Assembly: GCA_039181495.1 (NCBI GenBank)
Contig: JBCDCP010000029.1
Coordinates: 1-26,622, forward strand
Origin: JBCDCP01 sp039181495
GTDB taxonomy: Bacteria; Pseudomonadota; Alphaproteobacteria; Rhizobiales; Tepidamorphaceae
Length of the DNA stretch: 26,622 nucleotides
Reading direction: 5' to 3'
The translations under genes and the position numbers were made by a program. The notes under the pieces were generated by a model, which saw only the letters and a list, made by a program, of their open reading frames with translations, was not told where the DNA came from and made no database searches. Positions 8,741 through 16,109 of the stretch are shown piece by piece; the stretch's first letter is position 1, and every line of letters starts with the position of its first letter.

Positions 8741-9565
8741 CTAATGATGATGGAGCTGTGCATGAGTCGTGCTCTCCTCGCGGAGAACGTCGCGGAAGTT
8801 TTTGCGGCCTTCCTTTGAGATACCGAGGTAGAGTTCTTTCACCTTGTCATCGTTGAGTAGGCTCTCGGCGCTGCCTTCCAGCATCACGTGCCCAGTCTCG
8901 ATGATGTAGCCATAGTCGGCGTTGCGCAGCGCCACATTGGTGTTCTGCTCGGCAAGCAGGATGCTGACGCCCTCTTTCTGATTCAGCTCGTTGACGATAT
9001 TGAAAATTTCCGCGACGAGCTGCGGCGCGAGCCCCATGGAAGGTTCATCCAGGAGCAGCATCTTGGGCTTGGCCATCATTGCGCGCGCCACTGCGACCAT
9101 CTGCTGCTCGCCGCCGGAGGTGAACCCGGCCTGGTTTCCGCGCAGATCGCGTAACCGATTGAAATAGCTGTAGACCTTCTCCAGCTCACCGCCCATTTCG
9201 GATTTTGACAGCTTGCGCGAATAGGCGCCGGCGATGATGTTCTCCTCGACAGTCAGGTGTCCAAAGCAACGCCGTCCTTCGAGTACCTGAACGAGTCCAA
9301 GACCCACCATCGCGGCCGGATCCTGGTTTTTCACCGGTGTGCCATCGTAGACAATCGTGCCGTTCGTCACCTTGCCGTGCTCGGCTGCCAGCATTGTGGA
9401 AATAGCCTTTAGCGTCGTGCTCTTTCCGGCACCGTTGCCGCCGAGCAGCGCAACGATCTTGCCCCGGGGGACATTCAAGGAGACGTCGTGCAAGGCGGCG
9501 ATAACACCGTCATAAACGACCTCTACTGTGTCTATCTCCAGGATGTTGTCTGAAGTCGCAGTCAT
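8741..9565 (-). CDS. livF: Branched-chain-type ABC transporter ATP-binding protein LivF
   Basis: A 274-residue ATPase with Walker A GGNGAGKSTT, signature TSGGEQQMVAVARAM and Walker B MLLLDEPSMGLAP, all characteristic of LivF. It is longer than typical LivF (about 235) by an N-terminal MTATSDNILEIDT stretch and a C-terminal tail ending in HAQLHHH. The gene begins 145 bases downstream of the binding-protein gene, after a large stem-loop, and is followed directly by livG. Confidence 0.93.
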   Translation of the reverse strand: MTATSDNILEIDTVEVVYDGVIAALHDVSLNVPRGKIVALLGGNGAGKSTTLKAISTMLAAEHGKVTNGTIVYDGTPVKNQDPAAMVGLGLVQVLEGRRCFGHLTVEENIIAGAYSRKLSKSEMGGELEKVYSYFNRLRDLRGNQAGFTSGGEQQMVAVARAMMAKPKMLLLDEPSMGLAPQLVAEIFNIVNELNQKEGVSILLAEQNTNVALRNADYGYIIETGHVMLEGSAESLLNDDKVKELYLGISKEGRKNFRDVLREESTTHAQLHHH

Positions 9566-9639
9566 TCGCTGGTTTTCCGCTGCTGCTTTGGATTCGGTTT
9601 GGAGTGTGGATTGTGCATTGGGACGACCTCATCCTAATG

Positions 9640-9690
9640 CGCCGGGGCCAAAGATAGGCTCGGTGCCTAATCGCGCCATTGGCCCCGGCG
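9640..9690 (-). promoter_or_regulatory. Compound stem-loop between binding-protein gene and livF
   Basis: A perfect 12-base inverted repeat, CGCCGGGGCCAA at 9640-9651 and TTGGCCCCGGCG at 9679-9690, encloses a second five-base hairpin, TAGGC/GCCTA (9655-9659 and 9665-9669). In the minus-strand transcript it sits just after the binding-protein stop. No U-run follows, so it is more likely an RNA-stabilising or attenuating element than a full terminator. Such elements commonly let the binding protein be made in excess over the membrane components. Confidence 0.7.
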
Positions 9691-9710
9691 TCTGGTTCAG
9701 TGCATGGGTA

Positions 9711-11054
9711 TCAGGAACATTCCCGCGGCGTGATGTTGTTCTCTTCGGCAAATTTCGCCGCAGAGGCCTCAACCAGACCACGGATGTAGGAGGGATCAAG
9801 CGGCTCCTCCCAGTCCGTCACTTGGACAAACTTGTCGCCGTCCCACTGCATCATGGCGAACTTGCCTGCACCCGCATTTTCGGCGCAAGACATCGCGAAC
9901 GGCGCGATCATGCCCTTGATGCCAAGTTCTTCGAGCCGTGCATCATCCATCACGAGGCTTTCATAACCGTCGCGGAATTCTGCGCCGGTTACAGCTTTCC
10001 CGACCTTGTTGTGCATCTCCTGAGCCACGCGGAGCGCTTCGATATAAGTCACCGCTGCCCCAAGACCTCGGTTCCAATACACCGTGCCGATGCGGCTTTC
10101 TTCAGCAAGGTTGCCCTTGCCCGCACCATAGACCTGTTCCTTGATCCGCTGGACAAGTGGGAACTGATCGCCTGGCAAGGCATTTGCCATGGCATAGGTG
10201 CCAGTGGCCGAATCCCCGGCTGGGAACATGTCTTCTTCGGCTGCGCCGAAGGTGACGTAGATCAGACGTTCACGAGGAAAGTTCACCCGTGCGGCATTGG
10301 TCATGCCGGTCGAGTTCATGCCAGAACCGGCACCCCAGAACGTCACCCAATCGGGCTGTTCGCGGCGCACCTGAAGCCACTGCGACTGCTGTTCAAGGCC
10401 AGGTGGCGGGATGGAGATCTCCACCAGTTCCGTGCCCCAGTCCGAAAGAATCTGGCGCATGGCAGGCAGCGGCTCACGGCCATAGGCACTGTCAATGTGC
10501 ATATGGACGATCTTCTTCCCCTTCATATTGGGAATGCCGCCTTCTTTCTCGGCCATGAACTTCAACTTCACAGCCATTTGCGACCAGTAGTGGCCGGCAG
10601 CGTTGAAGACCCAAGGCCAAACAGTGCCGTCGGCTGCGTCCGTGCGTCCGTAGCCGTATTGCGCCAGGACAACCTCGTCTTCAGCCATCCGGTTGATCAC
10701 GGCGTAGGCGCCAGGCGTTCCGAGCGTGTCGAAGACGACAATACGCTGACCGTCTTTCTCCAACAGGCGCTGATAGCACTCGACGGTTTTCACGGCGTTG
10801 TATTCCGTCTCGCACTCCTGCCAAGTCAGCATGACGCCGTTCACGCCGCCATTCATGTTGACATAGTTCAGGTAGTCGATTTGAGCGCCGTAATAGCCGG
10901 TACCCATTGCAGAATATGGGCCGACACGACTACTCGCGATTGGAAAGTACTGGGTCTCTTCGGCAACCGATGTGTCCGGTAGTGCCATCATCGAAACAGC
11001 CGCCAGCGTCGCGGCAGCCATCGATAGACGACGAGTGAATCGTCGATGCATCAT
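9711..11054 (-). CDS. Periplasmic substrate-binding protein of the Liv-type ABC transporter
   Basis: A 447-residue protein beginning MMHRRFTRRLSMAAATLAAV, with a Sec signal peptide probably cleaved near TSVAEE, then a Peripla_BP_6/Leu-Ile-Val-binding fold (ASSRVGPYSAMGTGYYGAQIDYLN... and ...KGKKIVHMHIDSAYGREPLPAM). The start is ATG 11054, set by a GGGAGGAAGG site; the frame stays open for 49 more codons upstream, but those residues are not signal-like. It delivers substrate to LivHM from the periplasm. The ligand cannot be named: it lacks clear hallmarks of the leucine binders, and many members with this 'YSAMGTGYY' start serve other amino or amide compounds. Confidence 0.85.
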   Translation of the reverse strand: MMHRRFTRRLSMAAATLAAVSMMALPDTSVAEETQYFPIASSRVGPYSAMGTGYYGAQIDYLNYVNMNGGVNGVMLTWQECETEYNAVKTVECYQRLLEKDGQRIVVFDTLGTPGAYAVINRMAEDEVVLAQYGYGRTDAADGTVWPWVFNAAGHYWSQMAVKLKFMAEKEGGIPNMKGKKIVHMHIDSAYGREPLPAMRQILSDWGTELVEISIPPPGLEQQSQWLQVRREQPDWVTFWGAGSGMNSTGMTNAARVNFPRERLIYVTFGAAEEDMFPAGDSATGTYAMANALPGDQFPLVQRIKEQVYGAGKGNLAEESRIGTVYWNRGLGAAVTYIEALRVAQEMHNKVGKAVTGAEFRDGYESLVMDDARLEELGIKGMIAPFAMSCAENAGAGKFAMMQWDGDKFVQVTDWEEPLDPSYIRGLVEASAAKFAEENNITPRECS

Positions 11055-11313
11055 TTTTCCTTCCTCCCGTTTAGTTTTCCCGCGGCAGTGTGTGACGTCT
11101 GATGCGCCTGACACCGCCTTGGGTCTCGTGTTTGGGCCATGAGATGAAGAACGCGTCCACCAGTCTTGCCAGAATTTCCTCCTGGCGCCGCCGGCATGCA
11201 TGACCGCAAGATCTTCTTGAGTTGTGCCCCCCTTCGTTGCCCGCCCATGGTGGGGCGAAGGTCAAATCGTCATTCTGCCGCTTCCAAAAACGAGTGACAT
11301 CATGACGCATTGA

Positions 11314-11342
11314 TAGATAGGGCGGTGAAAAAGTACGGTCAA
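11314..11342 (-). promoter_or_regulatory. Sigma70-like promoter of the Liv operon
   Basis: Read on the minus strand, TTGACC (11337-11342) and TATCTA (11314-11319) are separated by exactly 17 bases. This is a near-consensus pair, followed by a leader of about 250 bases to the binding-protein ATG at 11054. No sigma54-type GG-N10-GC element was seen in the gap. This agrees with the adjacent regulator lacking the sigma54 interaction motif. Confidence 0.6.
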
Positions 11343-11347
11343 TAAAA

Positions 11348-11397
11348 AATTGTTTTATTTCAATTAGATAAGCCTCATTAGATGTATTCCAGTGAGG
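11348..11397. promoter_or_regulatory. Candidate operator dyads upstream of the Liv promoter
   Basis: Two inverted repeats lie just upstream of the -35 box. One is AATTG-N8-CAATT (11348-11352 and 11361-11365). The other is CCTCA-N15-TGAGG (11373-11377 and 11393-11397). Their position suits an activator. The response regulator encoded next door carries a Fis-type helix-turn-helix that would bind as a dimer. Assignment to that regulator is inference. Confidence 0.35.
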
Positions 11398-11438
11398 TCA
11401 CAAAGTCCTCTTTTTGTGCATATAGCTGCCTAAGAAAC

Positions 11439-11451
11439 GGACAAAATGTCC
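11439..11451 (-). terminator. Weak hairpin after the histidine kinase gene
   Basis: Read on the minus strand, GGACA-TTT-TGTCC begins three bases after the kinase stop and is followed by a T-rich GTTTCTT. A five-base stem is short for an intrinsic terminator, so termination strength is uncertain. Confidence 0.35.
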
Positions 11452-11453
11452 AA

Positions 11454-13433
11454 TTATTCGGCAGGCTCTTTAAGGGCTAGGGACGAATTGTCCGCGGCTG
11501 GAAACCACACGTGGAAAGATGCGCCCTCTCCCGGAGCGCTGTCGACGCTGATCAATCCACCAACCCGGGTAACCAGCGTTTGACTGATTGACAGGCCGAG
11601 TCCTGAGCCTGAACCAAGCTTTGTTGTCATGAATGGATCGAACACATGATCGATCTTTTCTACTGGAATGCCTGGACCGGTATCCTGCACGACAATCTCG
11701 GTGCCCAGGACGCCATTGCGCGCTGACGGCTCCGTTTTCAGGGTCAATACGCCGCCCTCCCCCATCGCTTGTGCGGCATTAACCGCGAGGTTGACGACAA
11801 CCTGTTGGAGTTCCGTTTCCACGACGCGTACTGAAGGACTGGGTTTTCGGCTGACGGACGTCTCGATCTTGTGTTTCCGCAAGTCGGCTGACACAAGAAT
11901 GAGCGAGTCGTCTACCACCTTGGCTGGATCTACGACCGTTGTGATATCCGACAACTCGTCAGGTCGGGTAAAGTTGAGGAGCTTTCCGACCATGATGTTG
12001 ATCCTGTGCGTCTGCGCATCGATCAGATCCAGCTCTGTCTTGAGCTCTGCCTGCTGTTCCGCGGTCAGCCCCATACGAACGACTTCAAGGTTGCCCTGAA
12101 TAACGGCGACGGGATTGTTGATCTCATGGGCAACGCCCGCTGTGATCTCACCGACAGTCGCCAGCTTTTCGGCCATCACCAGTTGGGCGAACGTTGCCTC
12201 CAGTTTCCGGTTGGCTTCCTTCAACTCGTCGGTTCGCTGGTCCACCAGATCGTTGAGGTTATCGACGTAGTCGCGCAATTTCGCGTCACGTTCTTCGACC
12301 TGATCGAGCAGTCGGTCGAGGTGCCGAGCGACTGCGCCAATCTCGCTTTTCTCGTCGACCGGGCCGATCCGTGCGTCCAGGACGCCGGCCTCTGCCCTCG
12401 CCATTGTCGCTGTCATCTTTTCAAGCGGTGCGAAGATGCCGCGAGCCAGCCACAAGAACATCGGAACGGACAGTCCGATGACCGCTATGAAGGCCAGGAT
12501 CAACGCTGCGATCGTTGCGTTGCGCTGAGCAGTAAACGGCGCCTCGAGGAAACCCGTGTAGAGCATCCCGATCCGTTGTCCCGCCGCATCCGAGAGCGGC
12601 ACATAACCCGAGATGTACCAATCATTCACAACGAAGGCCCGGTCGAGCCATGTCTCACCGGATTCCATCACGTGTCGCCAGACCACTTCTGACACGCGCG
12701 TTCCAAGTGCCCGCGAGCCCTCGAACAGCCTTACATTGGTCGAGATGCGGACATCATCAAGGAAAAGGGTCGTGGTGCCGGTCCTAGACACCTGGCCATC
12801 CTCATCCCGATAAACAAGGGCGTTCATCGTATCGATCACATCGAGATTGCGGTTGAGCAGCCGACCGCCAATCAACACGGCATCGTTGTCAGCCAGTCTG
12901 TGAGCCGCAAGCATGAACATGCCACGACTCTCGACATCCCTTGAGATCGCTCGCGCTGCCTCGGTTGGAACAAGGGGGACAGCGGCACGTTCTGCGAGGG
13001 ACGCATCGATTTCAGCGAGTGCTTCAGCATCCAGAAGGACAAGGCTGGCGCTCGGTTCTTTTGGTGAGGCTGCGCGCGCCACCGTCTTGACGGCATCAGG
13101 CAGGCCGGCGTCCGACAACTCCCCCCAGACCAGAAAATCAAGCTCGAGCGCTTCACGCTGTTGACGCAAGAAGCGGTTCAGATCCGGCTCACCCCGGCCG
13201 AGCGCCTGGGCAAAGCCCACTGACTGCGCCAAAGCTGAAACATCAGCAGCCTGCTTGGCTTCAATTCGTCCGAAATACTGCTCGGCCACACGCAAATCGC
13301 TGCCGACCTTGGCAATTAGAAGATCGTCATACTGATTGACCCAGCGCAGCATCGTGATGCCGAAAAAAAGCGGTAACAGAACGATGAGCGGAAGAAGTGC
13401 GAGTATCAGAAGGCGCAGACGAACCGAGCGCAT
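11454..13433 (-). CDS. Membrane sensor histidine kinase (Cache sensor, HAMP, HisKA, HATPase)
   Basis: A 659-residue kinase from ATG 13433 (MRSVRLRLLI). Transmembrane helix 1 covers about residues 7-29, followed by a periplasmic Cache-like sensor region about 32-300, helix 2 about 305-331, HAMP and coiled coil about 332-425, and a HisKA box GVAHEINNPVAV with phospho-acceptor His436. The catalytic domain shows the N box NLAVNAAQAM, VQDTGPGIP and GSGLGLSISQ. The HEINNP form is typical of the DctB/NtrB-like group that partners NtrC-family regulators. The gene follows its regulator by five bases and ends next to the Liv operon control region. It probably senses an extracytoplasmic small molecule, perhaps the transporter's substrate (inference). 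Confidence 0.9.
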   Translation of the reverse strand: MRSVRLRLLILALLPLIVLLPLFFGITMLRWVNQYDDLLIAKVGSDLRVAEQYFGRIEAKQAADVSALAQSVGFAQALGRGEPDLNRFLRQQREALELDFLVWGELSDAGLPDAVKTVARAASPKEPSASLVLLDAEALAEIDASLAERAAVPLVPTEAARAISRDVESRGMFMLAAHRLADNDAVLIGGRLLNRNLDVIDTMNALVYRDEDGQVSRTGTTTLFLDDVRISTNVRLFEGSRALGTRVSEVVWRHVMESGETWLDRAFVVNDWYISGYVPLSDAAGQRIGMLYTGFLEAPFTAQRNATIAALILAFIAVIGLSVPMFLWLARGIFAPLEKMTATMARAEAGVLDARIGPVDEKSEIGAVARHLDRLLDQVEERDAKLRDYVDNLNDLVDQRTDELKEANRKLEATFAQLVMAEKLATVGEITAGVAHEINNPVAVIQGNLEVVRMGLTAEQQAELKTELDLIDAQTHRINIMVGKLLNFTRPDELSDITTVVDPAKVVDDSLILVSADLRKHKIETSVSRKPSPSVRVVETELQQVVVNLAVNAAQAMGEGGVLTLKTEPSARNGVLGTEIVVQDTGPGIPVEKIDHVFDPFMTTKLGSGSGLGLSISQTLVTRVGGLISVDSAPGEGASFHVWFPAADNSSLALKEPAE

Positions 13434-13437
13434 CGCA

Positions 13438-14847
13438 CTAGACCCCCCAGCTCTGACATTTTCGGTCGATCGTCTTGCGGGCCACACCCAAACGCCGCGC
13501 AGCCTCCGCCCGGTTCCCCTGGCATGCGTCCAGAACCGCAAGAATGTGACGTTGTTCCACAGCGGCGAGACTCTCATGTTCAAACTTGGCGGACGAGGCG
13601 CCAAGAGCCGTTTCGAAGTCGCCGTGGATAAGGGCGCGCTCAATCGTATTGCGCAACTCCATCACATTGCCAGGCCAGTCATGGGACAGAAACCGACGTC
13701 GCGCCAAAGGCGAGAGTTCCGGCATCTTGGTCCCCATTCTGCGTGCCAGGCGCTCCGAAAAGAAGGAGATCAGCTGAATGATATCGTCACGCCGCTCCCG
13801 CAGAGGTGGCAGGATAATCTCGACCACAGTCAACAGATAGAAGAGATCGGAGCGAAACGTCCGCTCATTGGCGATATCCTTGAGCCGGCGCGTCGTTGAA
13901 CTCACGATCCGAACGTTGAGATCGACGCTGCGGCTGGCACCAAGCGGACTGAAACGGCCAGTGCTGAGCAGCTCGGCGAGGATGTTCTGGCAGCCCGGAG
14001 ACAGCATCTCAACATCTTCCAGAAACAGGGTGCCGCCAGCTGCATTCATCAGCATGCCCTGCTCGCTCGCGACCGCACCGTCGCCATGCGGGTTCACTTG
14101 GCCAAACAGTTTTTCTTGGAATGATCGTTCCGACATTCCGTAGCATTGCAGCCAAACGAAAGGATACTCGGCCCGAGGTGATGCGGCATGCAGCATGCGG
14201 GCGGCAACCTGCTTGCCGGAGCCCACTTCCCCTCTGATCACGACATGCGAGTGAGACATTGCGGCGCGCTCAATCGCACGGCGTACCGCCTGGATCTCCG
14301 TGGACGCGCCCAGCAATGCGTCCCGATACCTCAACAGATCATTGCCCAGCTCAAGCTCGTTGCGAAGAACCGAGTTGTGCCGCTTGAGGCGCGCGCGCTC
14401 TAGACTTAGTGCAATCGCGTTCAGGACCTGATTGGACCTGAAGGGTTTGAGCAGGAAATCGCTCGCACCCGCACGGATCGCCTTAATTGCGGCATCAAGG
14501 TCAGCGTGGGCTGTTATCAGGATCGCATCACTGAACAGTCCGATGCGTCTTTGTTCCTCAAGCCAATCGAGACCAGTTTTCCCCGGCATGATGTTGTCGA
14601 GAACAATCACGTCATAGCTGTTCTCATCCAACAGCAGCGATGCGCTGAGTGCGTTTTCGGCGACGTCCACTTTGGCGCAACTTCCTGTCAGGACCTTGGA
14701 AAGGAAATTGCGCATGCCCGGTTCATCGTCGACAACAAGGATGGCGGCATTTGCAAGAGCAGAGCCGAAACTGGCGTTTGTCGTCGCCGCTTCCGGCTGG
14801 ACGGTCGCATTATGTGCGCGCGGCGCTATGGCAGGTTTCACGATCAA
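13438..14847 (-). CDS. NtrC-like response regulator with degenerate AAA+ domain (lacks GAFTGA)
   Basis: About 469 residues. The receiver domain covers about 35-150, with acidic pocket D40-D41, phospho-acceptor Asp84 in IVLDNIMPG and Lys134. The AAA+ domain spans about 175-410, with Walker A GEVGSGKQ at 206-213, and a Fis-type helix-turn-helix runs from about 440 to the end (GNRAEAARRLGVARKTIDRK). Compared with sigma54 activators, GAFTGA is replaced at equal length by PHGDGA (254-259). The Walker B core reads FLEDV instead of FLDEI, YYRLN reads FYLLT, and sensor II VREL reads VMEL. It should bind DNA and respond to phosphorylation, but is unlikely to remodel sigma54 holoenzyme. The start is uncertain: TTG 14847 or GTG 14841. 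Confidence 0.88.
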   Translation of the reverse strand: MIVKPAIAPRAHNATVQPEAATTNASFGSALANAAILVVDDEPGMRNFLSKVLTGSCAKVDVAENALSASLLLDENSYDVIVLDNIMPGKTGLDWLEEQRRIGLFSDAILITAHADLDAAIKAIRAGASDFLLKPFRSNQVLNAIALSLERARLKRHNSVLRNELELGNDLLRYRDALLGASTEIQAVRRAIERAAMSHSHVVIRGEVGSGKQVAARMLHAASPRAEYPFVWLQCYGMSERSFQEKLFGQVNPHGDGAVASEQGMLMNAAGGTLFLEDVEMLSPGCQNILAELLSTGRFSPLGASRSVDLNVRIVSSTTRRLKDIANERTFRSDLFYLLTVVEIILPPLRERRDDIIQLISFFSERLARRMGTKMPELSPLARRRFLSHDWPGNVMELRNTIERALIHGDFETALGASSAKFEHESLAAVEQRHILAVLDACQGNRAEAARRLGVARKTIDRKCQSWGV

Positions 14848-15232
14848 TAAGATCCGAAAATTCGGAACACCTAACTTGTTTTTCGAAAGCGTGAAGCAAT
14901 GACTTCCCTGGTGCCCAATCGCAGCCGAACGGCTCGACGGCCAACCAAATTAGTCCGCTAACATCGCCTGCTGTTATTTTAGGCAAAGGATTTTGGTCAA
15001 GGCAACGGCTGCACGTATCAGAGCTCGGCTATCCATCCCCCAGGGCTCTTCTACTTCCCGACAGACTCGCCGACCCGGCACGACCAAGGTCGGCTCGGGG
15101 TACAAATTGCAGGTTTCCAAAGTCCGCACTACTGATGCGAGCCGAAGCGCCGTCCTGCGAGCAGCGCTAAGATGTTCGGGGGGCATTGATTGCCCAGACG
15201 TCCGATTTGCGAGTGGAGCCAAGCCAGCACGT
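14848..15232. other. Divergent intergenic region between regulator and formyltransferase genes
   Basis: This is a gap of about 385 bases. The only structure I can support is the perfect dyad CCGAA-AA-TTCGG at 14854-14865, immediately upstream of the regulator start, a possible autoregulatory or leader element. A plus-strand frame is open from 14993 into the formyltransferase, but its first 80 residues are arginine-rich, low-quality sequence and are not taken as coding. No convincing promoter was identified. Confidence 0.4.
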
Positions 15233-16057
15233 ATGAGAATAGCCCTGCTTACCTATGACCTCCCCGAAGCCAATATCGTTACCCATCGACTGGTGCGTGA
15301 TCTTGGCGACGAAATCGTCGGTATCGTCGAATCCAAGACAATCATCCCGGGGCGGGGCAACGCGGGAGCAATGCTCGCACTTGGACAGCGAATGGGCAGC
15401 CGTTACGCCGCAAACTGGCTGTTGCACTTCGCCCTCGCCCGCCTCGGCAGCGCGCAACTCAAGGCACTTGGGCGGTCTCCTGGATTTGGCTCGCTCAAAT
15501 CCATCGCCGCTGAGCGCGCGATCCCACTCTACACGACGCGCGACGTGCACGGGCCAGATGCCATCCAGAAACTGAAATCGTGGCAGCCTGATTTGCTGGT
15601 CTCCAACTACTTCAATCAGATACTGCGCGAGCCGTTGCTCGACCTCCCTGCCATAGGCACGATCAACATGCATCCGGCGCTTCTGCCTAGAAATCGGGGC
15701 GTGATGCCGTGTTTCTGGGCCTTGTCGAAGGGCGATACTCAAACCGGAGCGACTGTCCACTGGATCGATCAGGGCGTTGATACCGGAAGAGTGCTAGACC
15801 AGGATGTGGTCGAAATCACTGGAGATGATACCGTTGTGTCCCTTTCGGCGCGGTGCAGCGAGAGCGGCGCTAGACTATTACGCAAAGCCATCGACAAACT
15901 AAGGGCCGGACACATCACGGGTAAGGTCCAAGACGAAACACAACAGACATACCAATCCTGGCCAAGTCTCAGCGGTGTTCGGCGCCTACACCGGCGTGGA
16001 CGCCGGTACGGTACGATGGGGCAAATGTGGGCGCAGGTGGGGCGGTCAGCCTCATAG
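15233..16057 (+). CDS. Formyltransferase-fold enzyme (methionyl-tRNA/GAR/sugar-amine formyltransferase type)
   Basis: A 274-residue protein from ATG 15233 (MRIALLTYDL), where recognisable formyltransferase sequence begins. The formyl transferase N-terminal fold covers about residues 1-205. The active-site signature GTINMHPALLPRNRGVMP supplies the catalytic His with its upstream Asn, and the Asp lies in IDQGVDTGRVLDQ. This gives the Asn-His-Asp triad of N10-formyl-tetrahydrofolate-dependent enzymes. It lacks the C-terminal tRNA-binding domain of Fmt, so it more likely formylates a small amine or amino sugar. The C-terminal 40 residues are basic and not recognisable. An aminotransferase gene follows 52 bases later on the same strand, suggesting that the amine is made and then formylated, or the reverse. 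Confidence 0.75.
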   Translation: MRIALLTYDLPEANIVTHRLVRDLGDEIVGIVESKTIIPGRGNAGAMLALGQRMGSRYAANWLLHFALARLGSAQLKALGRSPGFGSLKSIAAERAIPLYTTRDVHGPDAIQKLKSWQPDLLVSNYFNQILREPLLDLPAIGTINMHPALLPRNRGVMPCFWALSKGDTQTGATVHWIDQGVDTGRVLDQDVVEITGDDTVVSLSARCSESGARLLRKAIDKLRAGHITGKVQDETQQTYQSWPSLSGVRRLHRRGRRYGTMGQMWAQVGRSAS

Positions 16058-16109
16058 GTTGACATCTTCAGCTTAGTTGGAGTCGCACCCCGGTGCTTTG
16101 GAGTGACGC

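Larger units (their letters stand above)
11055..11453. other. Regulatory intergenic region between the kinase gene and the Liv operon
   Basis: This 399-base gap holds no credible gene. It contains the candidate Liv promoter, two dyads upstream of it, an approximately 250-base untranslated leader, and a small hairpin after the kinase stop. The segment 11338-11385 is strikingly AT-rich compared with the rest of the window, which is typical of an intergenic control region. Confidence 0.6.

Noticed and set aside
9528..10982. Long plus-strand open frame opposite the Liv binding-protein gene
   Set aside because: It is antisense to a protein with a clear signal peptide, fold and ribosome site. Its translation is Arg/His-rich with no family resemblance; long antisense frames are common in GC-rich genes.
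11055..11453. Sigma54 promoter for the Liv operon, expected from an NtrC-like neighbour
   Set aside because: No GG-N10-GC element with flanking consensus was seen on the relevant strand, and the regulator lacks GAFTGA.
14993..15232. Upstream extension of the formyltransferase by 80 residues
   Set aside because: The added sequence is low-complexity Arg/Ser-rich and the formyltransferase fold begins at MRIALLTYDL; no good ribosome site for the longer form.
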